A stretch of DNA of 64,000 nucleotides from the NCBI GenBank assembly GCA_002751075.1, contig NAOQ01000334.1:1-64000 (forward strand). The letters are read 5' to 3'. The stretch is from Ichthyophonus hoferi. Lineage: Eukaryota; Opisthokonta; Ichthyosporea; Ichthyophonida; Ichthyophonidae. The translations under genes and the position numbers were made by a program. The notes beneath the pieces are model-generated. The model did no database searches. It was given only the letters and a program-made list of their open reading frames with translations, and was not told the origin of the DNA. Below, piece by piece: positions 13,456 through 26,008 of this stretch; within the stretch, counting starts at the first letter, position 1; each line of letters starts with the position of its first letter.

Positions 13456-14271
13456 CTAGCTTTGTATAGCAGCTTTCGTTTTCCTATATTAAATTATATT
13501 TGTTTGTGAGCCTCGTTTTGCTGTAATAATATTATTTTAGAACTTCGCGGGCGTTAAAAGTCTAGTAAAAATACAGTCATAGATGATTGCCACTACGGAA
13601 TGCACCAAAAAGACAACAAAATATAAAATATTGTATATATGGGTGATTAAAATCCCATCGCAATTGTTATTGAATTATCATCACTGAGTTTATAATACAC
13701 TTAGATCTAGACCTGCAATTTCAACCAATGGGTACGGTTTATGTAAAAGCTCTTGAGGCCTTTAGATCTTTCATTATTTTCGTGAACGAGTTTAAGTTTT
13801 TATTCTTTACTAGTTCGACTGTTTCTCCCCCACCACCTTAATATAGCACATGCATTTATCAGTCAAATTTATAATAAAGAAATGCTTTGATATTTATACA
13901 AGGACATGATAAAAACGACTAAGCGGTACTAGATCTCATACTGCCATCTATGTACGAGGATAGTACGTCGGGATTTAATTAATTTCATGAGAGAAAAAAA
14001 GATCTGTCCAGAACAATCAATAATAGACGGTCGTTAGCTGTTGAGTATGTCCAGCCGGCGTAATTGGCTCTGAAACTAGACTTGAATGCAATAAGTAAGT
14101 TATGTTAGTTTTTATGGATCAAATAAAAATTTATTGTTATTTTTTGTGAATAACTAATAGATATTCGTTATGATTTTGCGCTGTAAAGTGATAGCAATCA
14201 CGCCTTATCATTTTTGGCCTGTTTAATTCACTTATTTGTTTTTTTAAAAGATTACTAGGTACGATTACTAT

Positions 14272-15144
14272 TTCCGGTTTTTTGAATGATTAAATAGATA
14301 TTCACCAATAGCTGATGAAGCGTTTAGTACCTATTTTAGAAATTAATGAATGATTACATATATTTTNNNNNNNNNNNNNNNNNNNNNNNNNNNNNNNNNN
14401 NNNNNNNNNNNNNNNNNNNNNNNNNNNNNNNNNNNNNNNNNNNNNNNNNNNNNNNNNNNNNNNNNNNNNNNNNNNNNNNNNNNNNNNNNNNNNNNNNNNN
14501 NNNNNNNNNNNNNNNNNNNNNNNNNNNNNNNNNNNNNNNNNNNNNNNNNNNNNNNNNNNNNNNNNNNNNNNNNNNNNNNNNNNNNNNNNNNNNNNNNNNN
14601 NNNNNNNNNNNNNNNNNNNNNNNNNNNNNNNNNNNNNNNNNNNNNNNNNNNNNNNNNNNNNNNNNNNNNNNNNNNNNNNNNNNNNNNNNNNNNNNNNNNN
14701 NNNNNNNNNNNNNNNNNNNNNNNNNNNNNNNNNNNNNNNNNNNNNNNNNNNNNNNNNNNNNNNNNNNNNNNNNNNNNNNNNNNNNNNNNNNNNNNNNNNN
14801 NNNNNNNNNNNNNNNNNNNNNNNNNNNNNNNNNNNNNNNNNNNNNNNNNNNNNNNNNNNNNNNNNNNNNNNNNNNNNNNNNNNNNNNNNNNNNNNNNNNN
14901 NNNNNNNNNNNNNNNNNNNNNNNNNNNNNNNNNNNNNNNNNNNNNNNNNNNNNNNNNNNNNNNNNNNNNNNNNNNNNNNNNNNNNNNNNNNNNNNNNNNN
15001 NNNNNNNNNNNNNNNNNNNNNNNNNNNNNNNNNNNNNNNNNNNNNTCAGTTCCGGTTTTTTGAATGATTAAATAGATATTCACCAATAGCTGATGAAGCG
15101 TTTAGTACCTATTTTAGAAATTAATGAATGATTACATATATTTT
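14272..15144. other. Assembly gap flanked by an identical 95-base repeat
   Basis: N fills 14367-15045. The 95 bases just left of the gap (14272-14366, starting TTCCGGTTTTTTGAATG) are identical to the 95 bases just right of it (15050-15144). This is the pattern left when two contig ends that overlap are scaffolded with a gap instead of being merged. Confidence 0.85.
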
Positions 15145-15246
15145 GGACTACTCAGAAAGATTTGTTAGCCATTTTTGGCATTCAAATGCACTCGATTGCT
15201 CTTTTCTTTATTATAATAAAAGAATTTTGCGATTCCTAATCTGAAA

Positions 15247-15465
15247 CAAAACGTAACACCAATAGGATCGTCGCAACATTATCAGCGACCGGCCATTTTG
15301 AGTAGAAGTGGATAGTATTGAATAATTGGACAATGTACTTAACTTATTTTATAAAAACATATGATTGAATAACAAACGTTACACCAATAGTAGATAGCAC
15401 CAATAGTAGGCTAAAACATTATCAGCTACCCATCTTCGATAAGAGGAGCCCATCGGCCATTATAA
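15247..15465. repeat. Diverged tandem duplication, about 130-base period
   Basis: The order CGT(A/T)ACACCAATAG, then AACATTATCAGC(G/T)ACC, then CGGCCATT occurs at 15247-15298 and again at 15376-15463. The second copy has an extra CACCAATAG block. It lies in non-coding spacer. Confidence 0.65.
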
Positions 15466-16988
15466 TTATTATGATTGATTAGAACTGGAGGATTGTAACT
15501 ATAATGTTTTTTTTTTTTTTTTGCAAAATCTACAGTCCTTTTAATTCATTCAACAAAATGTATAGGCCCAATAATATTTTTAAATTAAGCTTAGTATCAA
15601 ATTATGTTAAATAAAGAAACAGATAAACTCAAAACTATGATAGCCTGAGCTGGAATAGATAGCTATAGTTACGTTATACCGAGATTTTAAATCAATTACG
15701 AGTACAGCGTTATACACCGAGGATTGAATTGGGTGTCTTTTATCACTAGTGCACACTAATAATCCAAAATACTTAATGATATCAAATATGAGTCAACATG
15801 AGCTCTATAGTTAATATAATATAATGGAATCTTATAAAAGGAACTTTATGGTATATAAGTATTAATAGGTACATAAAACTTTAGTCACGCATATGCTAAT
15901 CTGAACGCTATTGCAATTTACAAATACATGACCACAAGTGATTACAAACAATATCGAGGAGATACTTACTGGACGCTGCTATCATTTTTTATGAAAGCAA
16001 AATATAAACAAGTAACCAATACGATCGCCACATTTCGAATAGCTAAGACTTTGAGGGAATTGATCTAGATAATAAAACTATAGATAAGTGGGGTTGTTGT
16101 TTCCATTATTAAAGTATGCACAGGTATTGCAATGATTTATTTGATCTATTTATGTTCTCAAAAAAACGGGCTTTATTTTTTATTTATTTTTTTGACCCGA
16201 GTATTTAACTTAAGCGTCTATTTCTAGCTCTACCCATATTGTGAGTTGACGTGACCAATATAGTAATATAACATAAGCGATACGTCTTAGCTTAGCTTGC
16301 CTCGAATAAAATCACTATACCAATAAGGTAATGTCTTCGCACAATTCAAAAGTTGACTAGTGGCATCAGATTTACAATGTATATCTAGCCAGGGTATGAA
16401 ATTGAAAATTTGGGAAATGCAAATTTCAAAAGGACTCCATTATATATATGTATTTATATAATGGTATAGTTAATATAAACGTAGCTTAATCTATTTGGTG
16501 TAAAAACATTTATTTTCGGGTTTCTTTAAATGCTTAGCAGGTACCTAAAAAATACTCGGTTAGACAAATCATATTCACGACAGATGACAAGCTTCCAAAG
16601 GGGTCGTTTAAGCTACATGTGATCTATGTTCTTCAGATAAATTTCTTGTAAGAACCCCCCCACTAGTTAAATTGAAATTGGGGTTAATTTAAGGGACCCA
16701 CTGATAGAGCTTATAGCTCGACCTTGACCTTTCTGTCATAAAATTGGTGGTCACTCTACGATGCTGTATATGTGAATGCATCTTTGTGACTATATTAGCC
16801 AGATTCACGTACCATTCAATACATATATTAGACGGCTGATTTTCAATGAAAATTAGAACGCTGGGGAAAGTACCCATAATGAAGAGCAGGTGGTGAATCA
16901 TTGACGGACGTGGAATTAACAAAAGTACTTACGTTTAAATAATTAAATATATGTTCACATATAAAATCCAAACTGCGCAACATCAAGA

Positions 16989-19900
16989 ATGGTGACAAAA
17001 ATTACCAGTAGCAATGCTTTTCTTCAATATACGTCCGAGGTTCCTTTAATGGATTATCATATTGCCGACACGGGCACTGTGTGCTTGGATATTTCCGACT
17101 CTAATATTACAGATACACAGCGATCTGTTCATACCAATGAAAATATTTACGAGCCCCCTCCAAAATCTACTCTGTCATTTTTATCAGAACCAATTTACGA
17201 TGTACCGACGTCAGTCTTGGAAACGAAACCCGCAGATAAGGGATATCAGAGAGAATCTTATCTAGCTGGCGATATTTCTGTTTGTTCGATGCGAAGCGTA
17301 ATACAACCCGTACAAAGTGAGTATCAAAAATCAATATTTATTGCGGTTTTACATTGTATCGCTAGCATTAGAAATGATACAAGGTGCAATATTGCAACCA
17401 CCCTATTACAAAGAAAGTGTACACTTTATTTTTGAATATGACGTCGAATGAGTGTCTATATTCCATTACTTCTAAAATGTTCTAGTGGAAAACCCAAGCA
17501 GTATTTTTTTTTCGGTTTGTGTACTGAAATGCATCATGCCCACATTTATTTTATTTGTTTCCGTACCAAAGTGGTCTTCTAAGATTGCCCCATCGGACGG
17601 TGTATGCTTCATTTAAGACTCTTTGCTTGGATTATATCAATAATAGAAATATAGAAATATTCTTGACGGATATGCTATATATATATATACTTTCCGGAAT
17701 AGCTCACCATATATTGATGTTTGCGATACCTTATAAACAGGTTTAGAGGTTATTTTATAACTCTGCTATTCACTGCCTAAAATTATACGCAACCTTACCT
17801 ACTATACTATATAGACATATACTCGCCATCTTATATACTTTATCACGGCTTTCTTGCTTGCCCATGTCTTTTTAAAGTTGTAGCCGTAATGTTAAGGGCA
17901 TTTGTTCTCTGTATATTATATTGGCAAAATCATTTTTGAGGCGTTTTCCTTTCTTTCCTATGCACAGCACTACGGCTTCCATTAGCTCGATCTTACATAG
18001 GTGCATACGAGTGTAAGTACATATTCGAAAACAATTGCATATTTATATACGCACATACATTATATCTAGACTACCACCTATAAACATATTATAGAGAGAA
18101 CCACTCTAAAAGTCGAGCATTCATTTTTAAAATCATAGAAACAGTTTTACGTATATTTCACGTAAGCTTGAGGTTGTATGTGATAATTCACATAACCATG
18201 TCATGATTTTATTGAACAGGTAATGGATCTATACCTGTAGAGGTTAAAAGCCATGAAGTTCAAAAACCGAAGCCGGAACAGCAGAATATGACTCCCGAAC
18301 TCCACAATGGACAGTCTTTTAAAGGACTGCTAAATATGTTTCAAGCTATTACAACGGAAACGTCAAATGTAAAAGACCCGTACCATTCAACCAGTCAAAA
18401 AGAATCACCTTACCAAAATGTTTACAAGAAGGAAGTCATTGAATTGGAATCTGTTCATATTCATTCCCCCAAGCCCAATCGCTATCAATTAGATCAAGAG
18501 AAGACGGAAGAACTGGTTCGAATAAACGAACTCTACCCTAGCGTACGAAGTGTAACTAAAAATCCCTTACGTTTAGAGGAGCAGACAGTATTCAACGAGT
18601 GTGAATCCAAGACGTATGAAAATTTGTCTCCCAAGTTACAGGAGGCCAGAATATCGGTTACGGCTTCAGATTCTGATCTTGACTCCAGTTTACAACTTAC
18701 TCCACCACCAACAGCTCTTTCTTTGCATAGGGAGAATAGTATAAATAATAACCGTTGGTCGGCAATGCCAATTAAGTCAGGTGATTCAAGGATTGTCAGT
18801 GTAAAAAGCTTCTTTATTGTTGGCATTAATGACTTTTGCGTAGTATACCACATTATCTATGCGTGTACGTCTGGCTAGGTGGGGACGGCACCAGTGGCCG
18901 GTGGATTTAGTTTGAAGTAGTTGTTGTAGGTGGTAGAGATAGACTGGTATGTGCGGCCATAGAGATATGTGGAACGAGAGACAGAAATATGCGATATATC
19001 CTATCTTCAGGGAACTGTACAATATCATTAACAATTACTACTGCATATGTAGTAGTAATATGAGTGCAGGTTATTTTGGTTAAATGTCCGTATGAAATGA
19101 TTAATATGCTGGCGAATAATCTGACTTGTGGTTAGGAAAAGCTTGATTTTCTCGTGCTTACTTATACGTTGTTTTGCGTTTTTACCTACAGCTTCTCGTA
19201 GTGCCAGGTTTTTCTGGCGGCAGCCTATATACAAGTAGTGAAGCCTCTTTAGAGGTTAGTATAGAGCTGACCATACTTACCTTTACGTTGCTTTTCCTTT
19301 TTCTCTTTTCCACAACAGCTAGTGTCAATTTCCCTGTCAGCGATCTACATACAAGCAGTAGCACTTCTTTATTTTCGAACGAGACTACCCATTCAGAGGT
19401 ATGTTGTTCTCTTTCATGGTTTAGTTGTGCGAATTGTTGAGAGCATCCAGGAACGTGTATATTATATATTAGGTCACAGCAAATGATTAGCTTGGATCTG
19501 TATGACTATGAATGCAATAACAACACAACCATGATAATAGGTGTATTGAAATTAGGGTTGTAGTACCACAAATGGAAAACGAATAAGTAATCAATAAAGG
19601 TTAGGGAAAGGGAAAGATTAAAATTAAGCCCCAAGAATTGAACATAGAAAATAATCCGGTAACAAAAGATAGTAGATAGGTAAACATTATAAAGGTATGA
19701 AAAGAAATATATATATATATATATAACAACTACAACAAAAAAAATATAGCTACAGCAGTGTTAATTATGACAAAGCACAAAATGCTTATCCATTTCAACT
19801 TCAGCCCAATCTACGCCAACAGCCAAAACAACAGGCCTATCGCCAGCTCTCCCAGATTTCTATAGAGAGAAAGACAATAGCACAGCGCATTAAACAGCCT

Positions 19901-21973
19901 TGGCGACATCAAGATTGCTATTATTCTATCCCACTTCTGATGGAGATGGAGCTATCGAGAGCTGGTAGACGTTTCAGACAAACTGGATCAACGTGCGTAT
20001 TTCTCTATCTCTTTATACTTTGGAGTATGTCCTGAGTATCTTGCTCTCTTTCCGTGTATATAACCTTATTCTTATATAGTATGACGTTGTGAACGTATGA
20101 ATATAACCTCTTTAGAATTATTACAATTGAGTTGCTACGAATTTATATATGTGGTGCGCACTCTGAATTAAGTGATATTTTATATTTTAATGCATTTAAT
20201 ACATTCAATGTACTGTGCTTGCATTATAAAGCTGAGTCACTGGAGTAATGACAATATTCTTAAATACACTAGCTATTTCCACTTTATTGGGGATACCCTC
20301 GTCAGGCAAGTACGGTTATCCAACAATGGCACTGCACAAGCGACCATAATTGATCTAGCATATATGACGAATAAGGACCTCGGTGTATCTGAGTATGTTT
20401 CCTGCATTACGATTACCCCTGCCCCCCTTTTATGTTTTTTATTTATGCCTTTCTTTTTTTGTTCTATTTCCCTCTCGGTTGAGACAATAATGCATAATTA
20501 AACAATCATTATAACATATTTCATATATCTTTACCCCATCTCATTCCTATCTATATCTGTTTACCCTCTTTATCACGCGCATTTTAAAGTTCCCACCCTC
20601 ATACTATTTTCTGTTCTAGAATCAATATACCATTACCCTACATCTAACCAAACATACGCTTAATTTTTCAATGAAAATATTTATTGTATTAATATATCGA
20701 TACATACGCTTTATATAACACTTTTTTATCTATCCATATATATAATTTGTATTATTTCTTTCACTTCTTTCATCTCATGATTTTATTTAATTCTTTCTCT
20801 TTTTTTTTTGTTTTTTTTTCTGTTCTTTTTTTCTTCAATATTATACATAGGTTGTATTGACCTTTATCTGTCTGAGCGTTTGCTTTAATAGCCTGATAGG
20901 GAGTAATATGAAGACTTCCATAATATTTAAGTTCTAGTTAAACATAATAGGACGTATAGGAGGGCGAGCCTGTATATTCGTTTCATTAGAAAATAACCTT
21001 TCCGTAGTATTTTTTCAAAGAAATTACATCTCAATTTGTTTTAATCCTTTTCGTTTAGTTAAGCAAACTCGCCCGTAATATTTTTCAGAGAAATAACGTC
21101 TCATTTTTTTAAAAAACTTTTCCAGGTAAGCATGGGGTGTGGAAAGCAGGAAGTAAGAAAGATAATCACTAGAACATATATAACACATATATGAAGGAGA
21201 GATAATATGACTTGCTGTACTGTGCATTGGGCATATATATATGTGGTGGAATGTAGATAGAGACATATTATGTAATATGGAGTTGACAGCCCCCGTAAAA
21301 ATCTAGAATGTAATTAATGTAGACAGAGCCCTTAATTAGTCTAATAGGAAGTAGTAAGGTAACACATTTTTCTTCACGTTTTCTCTCTCTTACTATTATC
21401 CCTAGAGCGGTACCTAAACCCGCGATTTCTCTTGGAGTGATAAGCCGCTTTCGCAAGCAAGAAATACAACGAAAGAAGTTTGAAACGCTATGGGAAACTT
21501 ACAAGCATACCATAAAGGACCCGCCCCCTATAAGTTGGGGTATGATGGTTACAATTGAAATACTTTCATATTTATCTTTTGTTGTATTAAATCACGTTCT
21601 GATGATATCTATCTTTTATTTTAATAAATATTTATTCATTTATTATCAGCTCTTCTTGCTCTTGCTTTTTTTTTAAAAAATTTTTAAACAAATATTATTA
21701 TTTGAATTTTTTATTTTTTGTTTTGTGGTTATATTATAAACCCACCTACCCATACACACGCACACACACATATTTAAGTAACCGTTTCCCCCTTTCGCAG
21801 ATACTGTTGATGTTTGGCTATTAACGCGTTCCACTGTCAAGCACAAGTCTCATCATGGTATTATGCTTATTACTCTCCCTATGTCTTTAGGAGATATTAG
21901 CAGAGAATTCACAGCTTTATGCTGTTCATAATTATATCACAAACCTCAAATTTCTTCCTTCATTATAAGTTTC

Positions 21974-22011
<38 letters not shown>

Positions 22012-22200
22012 TATAAATCTAAGTAGATCTCGATTCCTTATTTCCGAAAACAAAAAAGGCACATCTTATAAGCATTGACTGGACTAAGTATTGGTCTGTA
22101 TAGGTGTGGTATGAAAGAACACAGTAAGACAATACAATAGACTAAGTCAGCTACATTTACTTAGATGCTAGCATATTAAAATACAAACATGCATGAATGC

Positions 22201-22231
<31 letters not shown>

Positions 22232-23869
22232 TAAATCAATCTACCCTAGCCCACCAACACGTTTGTATGCCTTCATTTTATCCTACACAGGCGTGTCGCT
22301 ATTTGGTTCGCACACCTAAAACGAACGTAATACTCCATATATACAAGGTATGATAACTGTGTCTGTATGCATCTCTCTCTCTTTCGACTCATTTCATTCA
22401 TCTTTATTTTTTGCATTTTATCTTTTATACATTATCCCTCTACTCAGCCATGCTATCTAAGCATTACCTTACCATCTTTTCTTATCTTTTAAATATCAGA
22501 AAATATGTTCAAAATAACCTCTCATATACCTACACACACTTTTTAGTTTTTCCCCCATATTCTACTCTTCTTTTGTTCTTTATTTATTTATGACACTTCC
22601 AATAATTGTCTGTTATAATGGATACCATATTCATTGAGTAACATATATTATACCGATTTGTATCATCACAGATGAATCTCAATCTTGAACACCAGGATCC
22701 ATGTTTTAACATTCCTTTACTTTCCACCCTGGTAGACTACTGTATTAATAACTGATGTAATATTACTAATAGTTTGGATATCATACCGTACTCATGGAGT
22801 AACATAATGTTATATCGATCTGTATAATCACAGATGAATCTCAATCTTGAACACCAGGACAGGATCCATGCTTTAGGATTCCTTTACTTTCCTCCCTGGT
22901 AGACCACTCACTGTATTTATTTCAATACCAGCTAGCTGATGATTATCTTAACATCTTTTTTATAACTAATATAATGGCTTATTAATAGCTTAGAATTTAA
23001 CAGTATGTATTATTTGAAATACCAGCTGTGATATATATATATATATATATTTTATCATCTTTTTTATGATTGATTTAATGGCTTACAATTTACAGAATGT
23101 ATGTTATATTAGCACTACTACTACCAGTGAACCCCATAAGACGACCAGTCAGCAATATATAGACCACCATTTTTCTGGTAATAAGTGAAAATCATGTATA
23201 GTAAAAAGATAAATACTAAGGTAAAATGATTATTTTTCCTTACAAATATCTGTAATGCCATCTGGGTTTCTACTAAGAGAATGCAGACACCTGGTCACAT
23301 TTCAATTAGGAAACAATGTGCTAGCCCTGGCGGCTAAGCTCTATTGACTACAAGCACACGGATTGATATCGGAGTGATACATCGTGGTGACAAGTTTATA
23401 TAAATCTAGATGCAATGTCTTTTTTCAGTGTGGTTTTTGTAATACTTTAAGTAGGAAAAGTGGAGTATATTAGTAAATTTGCACAAAAAAGCTAGGCGTT
23501 TGTGACGAAATGTTGAAATAATGGTTGATGGGTTGAGAAGAACATATGAATACAATATAACGACAGTGGTCAGATTAAGAGGGAGAGAAATGTTTCCCGT
23601 CAGGAATATTATATATAACCGTTTTTTACGACAATAAAAGTCGCATTTTTATTTGTTCTCTTTTTGATGGGGTGAATTATAATATTATATTAGTCGATAT
23701 TATAGTTCTGATCGCGAAAAAAAATGCATATTGGGCGACAGGTCTATCATTTGGATGGAAAACTCCTATAGGCTATGAGTTCAGAGCAGATGCAGGTAAC
23801 TACGTTTTACATGGAGAGAAAGAAGATGAATATATTGGAGGATTCAGCAGAACGGGTGACAATAAATGA
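16989..23869 (+). CDS. Tyrosine-motif-rich scaffold-like protein, unknown family
   Basis: Exons 16989-17316, 17968-18012, 18220-18780, 19202-19258, 19319-19398, 19805-19992, 20306-20392, 21406-21539, 21801-21857 and 23742-23869 join in one frame: 554 residues, ATG to TGA. I do not recognise a globular domain. The N-terminal two thirds is polar and disordered and carries tyrosines in contexts known to bind SH2 domains when phosphorylated: IYEPP, IYDVP (Crk/Src-type YxxP), PYQNV and TYENL (Grb2-type YxN). Later exons are basic and Gln-rich (QQPKQQAYRQ), then mixed and possibly folded (RFRKQEIQRKKFETLWETY). There is no signal peptide. A scaffold or docking role for tyrosine kinases is inference from these motifs only. 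Exon ends in the 19202-19398 part are uncertain because the 60 bases between them also read through in frame. The last three exons rest on phase and splice signals. A frame at 22291-22348 (RYLVRTPKTNVILHIYK) does not fit the chain and was left out. Confidence 0.6.
19259..19318 (+). other. Possible 60-base intron that also reads in frame
   Basis: The segment has a GT start, a strong pyrimidine tract and a CAACAG end, but its length is a multiple of three and it has no stop. If kept, it encodes a hydrophobic run (LTILTFTLLFLFLFSTTA) like a membrane segment. The pyrimidine tract itself yields Phe and Leu codons, so the hydrophobicity may be accidental. Confidence 0.45.
21980..22009. repeat. (CA)n microsatellite
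   Basis: CA repeats of about 30 bases in the last intron of the tyrosine-motif gene. An (AT)n run follows at 22200-22228. Confidence 0.9.
22621..22925. repeat. Tandem duplication, about 160-base period, two copies
   Basis: Copy 1 starts near 22621 and copy 2 near 22780. Both contain CACAGATGAATCTCAATCTT, GAACACCAGGA, ATTCCTTTACTTTCC and CCCTGGTAGAC. Copy 2 has a small insertion (ACAGG). It lies inside the last intron of the tyrosine-motif gene. A second, weaker duplication (AACATCTTTTTTAT..ATAATGGCTTA) follows at about 22948-23095. Confidence 0.85.
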
Positions 23870-26008
23870 TGATAGAGCATGTGTAAAAATACGCTGCAGT
23901 GAATCCGTAATGAGTTATTTATTTGTTTATTATCTAGTATTAATCAATGTTCATTATTATTTAGCTAACGTCAATGATAGTAGAGAAATTTCCATCAAAC
24001 CTACTCAGATTGAGGAGAATTCCTGCATACCATATAATAGAGAAATTTCCATCAAGCCTACTTAGTAATTACTCAGATTAAAGAGAATTCCTGCATGTCA
24101 TATAATAGGAAAATTTCCACCAAGCCTACTTAGTGATCACTCAGATTAAAGAAAATTCCTGCATACCATGTTAAGTACACAGCATGATGTGAATTCCGTC
24201 TCACCCATTCACATGTGCTTGGAAAGGTATAATTTTTAACCACATGGTTGAGACGGGACATCTGGTTTTGCTTACTTTCACTATAGTCACCACTCATTCA
24301 TGCTATATATTATATTACATTGACCGAAGATTGGTATGGGCTTGCCTATAAACGCGTACTGGAATGTTAATTCCATCTATTTTTAATTGCATTTTTTGTG
24401 TTTCTTTTGGAGCACATACGAATTATTCAATAATTGGTCTGATAGTATTAACTTTATCATTCAATCAACGATCAACACCAATTGAATAGAGACCACCTGA
24501 TACGCATCATTCTCCGGATATCAGTTTAAGATAAAGACAGCCTGGTAATCCTATACTTCACCGTTTCAATAACATTAACCCATAGTATGGGCTATTATAA
24601 TACATTCTTAATTCTTTATTGGCTGAAATAATATATATAGACATGGATAAACATATTTTCTACACCCATATATGGGAACATCATGGTAGTAAGAAATACA
24701 AGCCAATTAAAACATTTTAGTTTTAATCAATTGGTATATGCACTCAAACATGGATCCACCAATCAAAACCTAAAGATAACCTTCCTTAAGAAATGCGGTC
24801 ATAACACTTTCATTAAACAAATCAATAAAAATTAATACACCGGTCCCAACAAATGAAATAGCAACACTAGACAGGGCAACAAGGCGTTAAAATTAACATA
24901 GTATAATAGGAAAGGGATGGGGGCCTTCCAGAGGAATCAACCTACATATACATATAGTAGAAGAGAATTCACTAGTTATCTAGTTATATTATGACACACT
25001 GTGACCGACTATATGTATTACATGGTACGAATGATCGACTGGTATAGTAGCGGAACATTTCTATTGGTGATCTAAGCTCATGGACATATTTGACTGGCTA
25101 CATGTCATTAGTTCTTGACGCTGACGTCCTAGTTCGTGTCGGAGTCATTACACGATGCTCATCGGTCATTTACTATGGGGACCAATGGGTTATAGGTTAC
25201 TACCATGAAGGGAAGGCTTACTGGTAGCTACTTAAAAAGAGGGAGAGGGATACAGGACATATTGGTAATGATTATGTAATGCTTACATGGAAAAGTTTGC
25301 ATGTACAGGAAAATATATGTTATACGTTGATTACTATAGAACAAGAGATAACATTTGACATAGATAGGGTTTAGACTAGCATATACATTTATAAAAAAAG
25401 TAAGCAAGTACACAAAACAAACGAATAAACTGGGAAAATCATGTGTACACATTGCATATCATGCATGCAGTACCTTGCTGTGCTGCAGTTGACAAGCTGT
25501 GACGTAGATAGCTTATTTCGCTGTAGAAAGGAGTTATGGAAAGTCAGAGCAGCACGTGGTAGTAAATGAATATAGTATATATGGGACATGTATAAAGGGA
25601 TGCAAAAGGGTGACAGCATTACAATAGATGATAATAGAAAATAACATAATAGAATATATTCTAATGTAATATAGTATAGTATAATATAATATAGTATAAT
25701 ATAACATGGCATAATAGAACACAGTACGTGGTATATATATCATACTAGATATATTAATGTATAGTGTATAAAGAGGTTCCAAAACTTTAAAGCATACAAA
25801 ATAAATAAATAAATAATAAAATAATAAGTGAGCAGCAGTATAATAGCACAAAGAGTAAGTATATATATTTTATATTACATATATTAAATACTACACTAGA
25901 TATCAAACTATATATCAAATAAGATATTACCTACCAAAGACGACATACCACACTCCACCACTATACAGCACATCAAAACACATACATGCACACAGTCTGA
26001 ATGCACAA
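23870..26008. other. Spacer between convergent genes
   Basis: About 2.1 kb between the 3' ends of the tyrosine-motif gene (+) and NUP58 (-). It holds the three-copy repeat just downstream of the first gene and a TATAG-type low-complexity stretch at 25660-25720. One further NUP58 3' exon around 25480-25530 is possible but not required. Confidence 0.5.
23982..24170. repeat. Three-copy tandem repeat, 57-68 base period
   Basis: Units start at 23982, 24039 and 24107. Each has GAAATTTCCA or a close variant, CAAGCCTACT or variant, CTCAGATT, and AATTCCTGCATACCATATAA or variant. Copies two and three carry an extra TTAGTRATYA block, which explains the longer period. It begins about 110 bases after the stop codon of the upstream gene. 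Confidence 0.85.

Larger units (their letters stand above)
13456..16988. other. Spacer between divergent genes, with an N gap
   Basis: About 3.5 kb lies between the helicase (-) and the tyrosine-motif gene (+). It contains the 679-base N run, a duplicated segment around 15247-15465, and otherwise AT-rich sequence without coding character. Promoters of both genes should lie here, but I cannot point to a specific element. Confidence 0.5.

Noticed and set aside
14343-15086. Long open frames across runs of N (also at 46535-47101 and 58313-58633)
   Set aside because: They exist only because N is translated without stops. They carry no coding evidence.
22291-22348. Possible exon RYLVRTPKTNVILHIYK with acceptor and donor
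   Set aside because: Its open frame needs phase 0 while the preceding exon ends in phase 1. In the required phase it stops early. The chain is complete without it.
25389-25851. Two overlapping minus-strand frames rich in Tyr, Ile and Leu
   Set aside because: The composition comes from TATAG low-complexity DNA. A short segment near 25514 might be an alternative NUP58 end, but the frames as a whole are not genes.
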